The position numbers and the translations under genes were made by a program. Source: Candidatus Woesearchaeota archaeon (lineage in GTDB: Archaea; Nanobdellota; Nanobdellia; Woesearchaeales; JAUUYB01). From it: a stretch of DNA of 10,295 bases. Position 1 is the stretch's first letter. Each line of letters begins with the position of its first letter. The stretch is from the NCBI GenBank assembly GCA_030590605.1, contig JAUUYB010000028.1, forward strand, positions 1 to 10,295, in the 5' to 3' direction. Below, piece by piece: positions 6,276-10,295 of the stretch. A model generated the notes under the pieces. It was given only the letters and a program-made list of their open reading frames with translations. It searched no databases and had not been told where the DNA came from.

Positions 6276-6662
6276 TTATTTTACTACGTCTTCTAGGCTC
6301 TTTCCATAGAGGTCACACATCGCTCTTGACATAGCGAAACTTTTCTCAGTCTCCTTCAGATGTTCAGGTTTCATATAGAACCAACCTTTCTTCGCGAACT
6401 TCACAGCGAGGTAAGACTCAGCACCGAACATCTTTGAGAATGTCTGTAATTCTTCAATCTCCTGTTTCGTGAAATATTGATTGTCTCCCTTGCAGACCTT
6501 ACATTCAATAGCGAGAATCCGTCCTCCGTTCCCTGCGATGACATCTGGACTAGGGTACTTTGAAGAACCACTTCCAGCTATCCTATGTGCTGCCCAACCT
6601 ATACTCCAGAGTGCATGAATGAGTTCCCTTTCTGCTGAAATCCCCTTTCCTTTTCTGTTCAT
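6276..6662 (-). CDS. hjc: Holliday junction resolvase, Hjc type
   Basis: Hjc is the archaeal four-way-junction endonuclease of recombination and fork repair, a homodimer with a nuclease fold of the PD-(D/E)XK class. The 128 residues match the family (about 120-140). Visible active-site elements in order are KGISAERELIHAL with Glu11, a GSGSS motif at 31-34, SPDVIAGNG with Asp40, and AIECKVCKG with Glu53 and Lys55. These give the E...PD...ExK arrangement. AVKFAKKGWFYM at about 86-97 matches the conserved C-terminal strand. Compared with short Hjc proteins it has a modest extra C-terminal helix (about 100-128). It converges on the isomerase gene with a 16-base gap and is divergent from the histone gene, so it is probably transcribed alone. 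Confidence 0.92.
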   Translation of the reverse strand: MNRKGKGISAERELIHALWSIGWAAHRIAGSGSSKYPSPDVIAGNGGRILAIECKVCKGDNQYFTKQEIEELQTFSKMFGAESYLAVKFAKKGWFYMKPEHLKETEKSFAMSRAMCDLYGKSLEDVVK

Positions 6663-6736
6663 GGTACGAAAATTTTAAAAAGTGCATCGAATCCATAACT
6701 ACTTAGACTATTTATGTCTTACGGAGGAATCATAAA
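6663..6736. promoter_or_regulatory. Divergent promoter region between hjc and the histone gene
   Basis: On the plus strand, TTTTAAAAAG at about 6673-6682 is a reasonable TATA box for the histone gene. GGAGG at 6723-6727 is its ribosome-binding site, 9 bases before the ATG. On the minus strand, ACATAAATAG at about 6708-6717 could serve hjc. Both are inferred from position and composition only. Confidence 0.45.
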
Positions 6737-6946
6737 ATGTCAAAACGACTAATCCCACTAGCTGCTATGGAAAAGATCATCAAAAATTCTGGTGCAGAAC
6801 GAGTATCTGATAAAGCAAAAGAAGCTCTAAAGAATATTATCGAGGAGAGAGCAGAAGAGATTGCGCAGTCAGCAGTCAGGCTTGCTATGCATGCTGGCAG
6901 AAAGACCGTCAAGGCGGGCGATATCAAGCTCGCGATAAAGACCTAG
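6737..6946 (+). CDS. Archaeal histone
   Basis: This is a 69-residue single histone-fold protein of the HMfA/HMfB type, which dimerises and wraps DNA. It aligns along its length with HMfB as I remember it. The N-terminus has LIPLAAMEKIIKNSGAERVS (residues 5-24, loop 1 region). The central long helix runs through the segment around EERAEEIAQSAVRLAMHAG. The DNA-binding second loop is GRKTVKAGDIKLAIK, containing the conserved Arg-Lys-Thr. There is no C-terminal tail, so it fits canonical archaeal histones without eukaryote-like modification sites. The start is supported by GGAGG. Its 3' end overlaps the antiporter gene on the other strand by 23 bases. Confidence 0.96.
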   Translation: MSKRLIPLAAMEKIIKNSGAERVSDKAKEALKNIIEERAEEIAQSAVRLAMHAGRKTVKAGDIKLAIKT

Positions 6947-8108
6947 CTTTTTTTGGAACGATAACATTCTTGAACAAGTTCCCCCCGAAGGTCCCTACTA
7001 TCGTCGAGAGCACTATACTATAAAGTATGAAGAGCAGTGAAAGATTTATCACGCTCATCATCCCTTCGATAGTGTTATATTGGGAGATGAGGAGAAGTAC
7101 AATTATTGCTACATCTATTCCTTTTGGGACATTCAAAGACATAAATATCTTATCTGATAACCCAATCTTCGGGAATGAGACATAGACAGACGCAAACCTT
7201 ACCAGAAGATAGAATACGAAGAGGGCTGTGCCTTTGAGAATGTATTCTGGTTGGATAATCAGGAAAGTCCCCATGAGAATGAAAACCAATATCTCTAAAG
7301 TGTATGAAAAGATGGATGCAAAGTTCTCTAGCTCTACCTTGTGGTGTATCTTAGTGTTACCGAAAATCAGACCGAAAGCAGTTATCGCAAGGACCCCGCT
7401 TCCCTGGATGTATTCTGCGAAGACATAACAGATGATCGATGATGTCAGAAGAGTAAGGTGAGAGAGGTCGCCCATGAAATTATGCTTGAGGACAAGAACT
7501 ACCAAAAAACCGAGAATCACTCCTATCCCTATACCAAGGATTATCTGTTGGATGAAAGGTACAATCTGAGATGACATATCTGAGAATGCAATCGCATTTT
7601 TCTTGATGAGGGAGAGAATAAGGAACGGAATGATGATTGTCAGGGGCGTGTTGATTATAGATTCTACTTCTAATATGCTTACTGTATCGCTTTTTTTCCC
7701 TTTGAGCATGACAAGCGCAATCATAGGATCTATCCCATAGATGAGCGATGCGAACAGAAGTGACAATAATATATTCAGATGAAAGAAGAAATGGACAGCT
7801 ATAGTCATAAAGAAAATATTGAAAACAAGAAATATCAAAGAAAGTGTTCCGGCATCAATAGAATGGCGGAGGAAATCCTTGATCGAGAACTTGTTTGCAC
7901 TATCGAAAATGACCAGTATCAATGCGATTGTCGATATCGTGATTATAGCCGTAGCAGGGAACTGGATCATGCCTAATGCGCCGAAGATCATACCTGTCAA
8001 GATGAGGAAGAATACATTCGAGGTCTTCATCTGATAAGCAAGCGCAGATGAAAGCGTTCCAAGAAGCAAGATAATCGCCACATAGATAAGGTAAGCTTCA
8101 AGATTCAT
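6924..8108 (-). CDS. CPA1-like cation/proton antiporter membrane protein
   Basis: This 394-residue, very hydrophobic protein has about 12 predicted transmembrane segments and resembles the NhaP/NhaP2 sodium/proton exchanger fold. Family landmarks are LILVIFDSANKFSIKDF at about 63-79 (equivalent of the FEGGL region), GIDPMIALVML at 125-135, LEVESIINTPLTIII at 146-160, and AEYIQGSGVLAITAFGLIFGN at about 231-251 (stated in outline only). Arg304 sits in a late helix, with PKGIDVAI at 328-335. The canonical ion-binding motifs of NhaP proteins are TDP and ND. Here they read IDP and NT, so the key aspartate appears as Thr154. Glu149, Ser150 and Asn153 are kept. Transport may be altered or differently coupled. 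The start ATG lies about 25 bases from a strong TATA box, suggesting a leaderless mRNA. Substrate cannot be named from sequence. Confidence 0.85.
   Translation of the reverse strand: MNLEAYLIYVAIILLLGTLSSALAYQMKTSNVFFLILTGMIFGALGMIQFPATAIITISTIALILVIFDSANKFSIKDFLRHSIDAGTLSLIFLVFNIFFMTIAVHFFFHLNILLSLLFASLIYGIDPMIALVMLKGKKSDTVSILEVESIINTPLTIIIPFLILSLIKKNAIAFSDMSSQIVPFIQQIILGIGIGVILGFLVVLVLKHNFMGDLSHLTLLTSSIICYVFAEYIQGSGVLAITAFGLIFGNTKIHHKVELENFASIFSYTLEILVFILMGTFLIIQPEYILKGTALFVFYLLVRFASVYVSFPKIGLSDKIFMSLNVPKGIDVAIIVLLLISQYNTIEGMMSVINLSLLFILYSIVLSTIVGTFGGNLFKNVIVPKKARSLSRA
6948..6954 (+). terminator. T7 tract after the histone stop codon
   Basis: Seven consecutive T residues follow the histone TAG codon. 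This is a likely archaeal oligo-T terminator. It lies inside the 3' end of the convergent antiporter coding sequence, where it encodes part of the Lys-rich C-terminus. Confidence 0.45.
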
Positions 8109-8204
8109 ACTGCGAATTTATAGTGTCCAGAATATATAAAAGTAATGGTTAAAAAAAATGCCGAAACCTTTATAATCTTGGCTAGGTTGATAATTTGTAG
8201 GATT
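8109..8204. promoter_or_regulatory. Divergent promoter region between antiporter and epimerase
   Basis: TATATAAAAG at about 8132-8141 reads CTTTTATATA on the minus strand and sits about 25-30 bases before the antiporter ATG, consistent with a leaderless transcript. CTTTATAAT at about 8169-8176 is a plus-strand TATA box about 30 bases before the epimerase ATG at 8205. An upstream in-frame ATG at 8145 lies before this TATA box, which argues against its use. Confidence 0.55.
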
Positions 8205-9155
8205 ATGGTCGATACAATTCTGGTAACAGGAGGAGCAGGATTCATAGGCAGCCATACCTGTGAGAAGCTTCTCAACGAGGGGTTCACAGTAGTCGCTATC
8301 GATAATTTCAACGACTATTACGATGTCTCTCAAAAAGAGGATAATGTCTCTATCTTGATAACTAATCCGGAGTTCACGCTGATAAAAGGGGATATCACAG
8401 ATGCAGACACAGTCAACCAGGTGTTTCTAGAGCAGGGAGTGAATCGAGTCATACATCTCGCTGCACGTGCAGGAGTCAGACCCTCGATCGAGGATCCACA
8501 GCTATACGGTAATGTCAACCTCATAGGCACGATAAATCTCCTTGAGGCTGCCAGAAAACAAAAGATAACACAGTTCATCTTCGGATCGTCTTCCAGTGTC
8601 TATGGTGAGAATACCAATGTGCCATTCAATGAAGAAGATACCCTCCGTAATCTCGTCAGTCCTTATGCAGTCACCAAACGGGCAGGAGAACTCATGTGTA
8701 AATGTTATCATAGCCTGTATGATCTGGATGTAGTGTGCCTTCGTTTTTTCACAGTCTATGGTCCTAGCGGGAGACCTGATATGGCTCCATTCATGTTCAC
8801 GAAAAAAATAATGGAAGGAACGCCCATCAATAAGTTCGGTGATGGGACTACCCAAAGGGATTACACATTTATCTCTGATATCGTTGAAGGGATCATCGGT
8901 TCGATGAAACTCAAAGGATTCGAGATAATCAATCTGGGCAACAATAACCCTGTGTCACTAAACGAATTCATCAAGACCATAGAGAAAATGACAGGTAAGC
9001 AGGCAATAATAAACCAGATGCCTATGCAACCAGGGGATGTCCCGATCACATACGCAGACATAAGCAAGGCCAAGAAACTTATCGGGTATGAACCGAAGAT
9101 AAAACTCGAAGAGGGTATGAAGAAGTTCTTTGATTGGTTCAGACCTTCATCTTAA
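8205..9155 (+). CDS. NAD-dependent sugar epimerase, probable UDP-glucuronate 4-epimerase
   Basis: This extended short-chain dehydrogenase/reductase probably interconverts UDP-glucuronate and UDP-galacturonate for surface polysaccharide or glycoprotein. I start it at the ATG at 8205 (316 residues, MVDTILVTGGAGFIGSH) because this places the Rossmann motif at the N-terminus and lies downstream of the TATA box. The frame could be extended 20 residues. Visible elements are the NAD-binding GGAGFIG at 9-15, Asp33, LAARAGVRPS at 86-94, the Ser cluster SSSSVYG at 128-134 and the catalytic Tyr154-x3-Lys158 (YAVTK). GRPDMAPFMF at 189-198 and FGDGTTQRDYTFISD at 211-225 are typical of the UDP-glucuronate 4-epimerase branch. 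UDP-glucose/galactose epimerase or dTDP-glucose dehydratase is less likely. No glycosyltransferases adjoin it. Its 3' end overlaps RNase Z by 17 bases on the opposite strand. Confidence 0.85.
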   Translation: MVDTILVTGGAGFIGSHTCEKLLNEGFTVVAIDNFNDYYDVSQKEDNVSILITNPEFTLIKGDITDADTVNQVFLEQGVNRVIHLAARAGVRPSIEDPQLYGNVNLIGTINLLEAARKQKITQFIFGSSSSVYGENTNVPFNEEDTLRNLVSPYAVTKRAGELMCKCYHSLYDLDVVCLRFFTVYGPSGRPDMAPFMFTKKIMEGTPINKFGDGTTQRDYTFISDIVEGIIGSMKLKGFEIINLGNNNPVSLNEFIKTIEKMTGKQAIINQMPMQPGDVPITYADISKAKKLIGYEPKIKLEEGMKKFFDWFRPSS

Positions 9156-10032
9156 GGAAATCATAGGCTAAGGTCACGTTCTCGAAAACCTTTTTCGCAT
9201 CATCTTCGATTACAGAGACATCCTTATACCTTGGAGAGAAATGGGTCAGTACAAGCCGCGTTACTTCTGATCTGGAAGCAAGAAGTCCTGCTTGCTCGGC
9301 AGTCATGTGCTTATACTCAGTTGCTTTTTCTTCATGCTCGCTCGTGAACGACGCTTCGCATACGAGAAGGTCTGCATCTTTCGCCAAATCATAACATGCC
9401 TTGCAGACGAATGTGTCAGAGAGTATAGTCACTTTCTTGCCTTTGACTAAATATGTGGTGTCAGTGCTCTTCACTTTCTTACCCTCATAGACAATATCTT
9501 TTCCTTCCTGGAGCGTTGCGATGTGTGGACCTTCAGGTACTCCAAGCTTCTTTAGTTCTGGCATCTTGATCCTTCTACGGTCTTTCTCGATGAATGTGTA
9601 TCCGAGTGTCGGAATCCCGTGTTCGAGGTTTCCGCAGGAGATACTGAACTCTTTTGTATCGATGATCGTCCCATCCTTCACTTCGGTAACTTTTAATGGG
9701 AGCGTCCTGTCAAAGAGGAAAGTCTCCATCATGCTCTTCATCCTTGCCTTGATGCCTATAGGTCCATAAATCTCCAGAGTCCCTTCATAATCAGATGCAG
9801 CCATGCTCTGTATAAATCCCGGAAGTCCTAATACATGATCTCCGTGCCAATGACTTATCAAGATACGAGTCACTTTAGTCAACTTTATCCCAGCTATCTT
9901 GAATTGACGCTGAATCCCTTCCCCACAATCAAACAGAAGGCCTTCATTCTTGTATCTAAGGAAAAGTCCCTGGTGGTTCCGATCTTTTGTCGGGACCATA
10001 CATGTCGTACCTAAAAATGTGAGCTCGATCAT
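9139..10032 (-). CDS. rnz: Ribonuclease Z (tRNA 3' endonuclease)
   Basis: RNase Z removes 3' trailers from tRNA precursors before CCA addition. The 297 residues match the short, dimeric RNase Z(S) form. The metallo-beta-lactamase zinc ligands are visible: HWHGDH at 61-66 (His61, His63, Asp65, His66), His138 in LEHGIPTLGY, Asp206 in LSDT, and His264 in LTHFSPRY. HMTAEQAG at 242-249 is the family-specific His motif. FDCGEGIQRQ at 34-43 precedes the metal site and is typical of the family. PEGPH at about 166-170 matches the region preceding catalysis-related elements in archaeal homologues. The start ATG (10030-10032) lies about 25 bases from a TTATAA-centred TATA box at 10056-10062, suggesting a leaderless transcript. 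It converges with the epimerase gene. Confidence 0.95.
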   Translation of the reverse strand: MIELTFLGTTCMVPTKDRNHQGLFLRYKNEGLLFDCGEGIQRQFKIAGIKLTKVTRILISHWHGDHVLGLPGFIQSMAASDYEGTLEIYGPIGIKARMKSMMETFLFDRTLPLKVTEVKDGTIIDTKEFSISCGNLEHGIPTLGYTFIEKDRRRIKMPELKKLGVPEGPHIATLQEGKDIVYEGKKVKSTDTTYLVKGKKVTILSDTFVCKACYDLAKDADLLVCEASFTSEHEEKATEYKHMTAEQAGLLASRSEVTRLVLTHFSPRYKDVSVIEDDAKKVFENVTLAYDFLKMKV

Positions 10033-10051
10033 GCAATGGAAAAATATTATA

Positions 10052-10063
10052 GAACTTATAATG
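10052..10063. promoter_or_regulatory. TATA box for rnz, possibly bidirectional
   Basis: The segment reads ACTTATAATG on the plus strand and CATTATAAGT on the minus strand around a TTATAA palindrome. It is about 26 bases from the RNase Z ATG on one side and about 23 bases from the first stem of the structured element at 10081 on the other. It could therefore drive either or both. Position-based inference only. Confidence 0.4.
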
Positions 10064-10065
10064 TT

Positions 10066-10076
10066 ATCGGTATATG
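10066..10076. repeat. Left copy of an 11-bp direct repeat flanking the structured element
   Basis: ATCGGTATATG occurs here and again at 10240-10250, bracketing the candidate RNA element. This could be a target-site duplication left by insertion, or two reused promoter-like motifs, since each contains TATAT. Confidence 0.8.
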
Positions 10077-10080
10077 TTTT

Positions 10081-10244
10081 GTAGAAAGTCCTCGCCTCCG
10101 CTCGGGTGGTGTCGGACTCGCTCCGTGCAGTGTAATATGATTGGCTGGGTTTCCCGTAGGGAGCTTCCCCTTTCCAGCCTTAATGAGGTATCCTAAAGGA
10201 GCTCGATGGCTAGACACCACCACAACTTTCTACTAAGCCATCGG
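10081..10244. ncRNA. Candidate structured RNA of unknown class with pseudoknot topology
   Basis: No protein frame fits this stretch, which is GC-richer than its AT-rich flanks. Perfect complementary segments are 10081-10089 with 10225-10233 (9 bp), 10105-10113 with 10213-10221 (9 bp), 10143-10148 with 10174-10179 (6 bp) and 10204-10211 with 10236-10243 (8 bp). A small hairpin at 10113-10125 and a weaker one at 10185-10204 fill the interior. The first two stems nest. The 10204/10236 stem crosses both, as in an H-type pseudoknot or two alternative folds. The strand is unresolved: TATA-like sequences lie at suitable distances on both sides (10056-10062 for plus, 10258-10268 for minus). It does not match tRNA or 5S rRNA, and I cannot see the diagnostic motifs of SRP RNA or RNase P RNA. 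A MITE-like insertion is the main alternative. Confidence 0.55.
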
Positions 10245-10250
10245 TATATG
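10240..10250. repeat. Right copy of the 11-bp direct repeat
   Basis: This is identical to 10066-10076. Its first four bases also form part of the arm 10236-10243 that pairs with 10204-10211, so the repeat and the proposed fold share sequence on this side only. Confidence 0.8.
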
Positions 10251-10295
10251 ACTCTTTCAATATATATATCAATCACAATGTTTAAAAACTAGATA
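10251..10295 (-). promoter_or_regulatory. AT-rich segment with minus-strand promoter-like sequence
   Basis: The run ATATATATAT at about 10259-10268 and the TTTTTAAACA-like sequence (minus strand, about 10279-10288) resemble archaeal core promoter elements. From the first run, a minus-strand transcript would begin near 10238-10243, at the outer arm of the proposed pseudoknot. The window ends here, so a gene further right could also own this promoter. Confidence 0.35.

Noticed and set aside
7779..8034. Plus-strand frames within the antiporter gene
   Set aside because: They are opposite-strand shadows of a well-supported membrane protein gene and have no independent support.
8145..8204. N-terminal 20-residue extension of the epimerase
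   Set aside because: It starts upstream of the best TATA box, adds hydrophobic residues not seen before the Rossmann motif in the family, and has no ribosome-binding site. The ATG at 8205 is preferred.
10081..10244. RNase P RNA or SRP RNA
   Set aside because: GAAAGTCC at 10084-10091 recalls RNase P conserved region I, but no matching CR-V sequence follows and the stem order differs. For SRP, the helix 8 tetraloop and its internal-loop bases are absent. A covariance-model search could overturn this.
10081..10244. HDV-like ribozyme
   Set aside because: The minus-strand stem order is loosely similar (5' stem, long-range stems, 5' stem closure), but the internal P3 hairpin and short ribozyme geometry are missing.

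Overview
The window is archaeal chromosomal DNA. The first 4.5 kb is the start of the archaeal S10-type ribosomal protein cluster in canonical order (uL3-uL4-uL23-uL2-uS19-uL22-uS3), read on the minus strand. The rest holds an archaeal histone, an Hjc-type Holliday junction resolvase, RNase Z and an aIF2B-like ribose-1,5-bisphosphate isomerase. Promoters are TATA-box type, with some GAGGTG/GGAGG ribosome-binding sites. The compact layout, the long Lys/Pro/Glu-rich tail on uL22 and the AMP-salvage isomerase suggest a DPANN lineage such as Woesearchaeota or a relative. That placement is inference; only the domain Archaea is secure.

Layout. Positions 1-4468 (minus) form a tight ribosomal operon with gaps of 0-2 bases or short overlaps; uS3 runs off the left edge. 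Positions 4469-5094 are a 626-base gene-free region. Its left part is the uL3 leader and promoter, with two hairpins. Its right part is an array of three ~59-base direct repeats (period ~128) whose core also occurs inverted between the copies, ending in a long imperfect hairpin. Positions 5095-6259 (plus) hold a 70-residue single-pass membrane protein and the isomerase. hjc (minus) converges on the isomerase and diverges from a histone gene (plus). The histone gene converges with, and overlaps, a CPA1-like cation/proton antiporter (minus). The antiporter diverges from a UDP-glucuronate 4-epimerase-like sugar epimerase (plus), whose 3' end overlaps RNase Z (minus).

Positions 10033-10295 hold no protein gene. 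They contain a compact, GC-richer element of about 165 bases. Its perfect 8-9 bp complementary segments nest and cross in a pseudoknot-like order, and 11-bp direct repeats flank it. I could not match it to a known RNA family. It and the repeat array upstream of uL3 are the best candidates for something undescribed.

Functionally the window is mostly housekeeping: large- and small-subunit assembly, tRNA 3' processing, recombination, chromatin, nucleotide salvage, ion homeostasis and sugar-nucleotide supply for surface polysaccharide. The non-ribosomal genes look independently transcribed rather than parts of one system.
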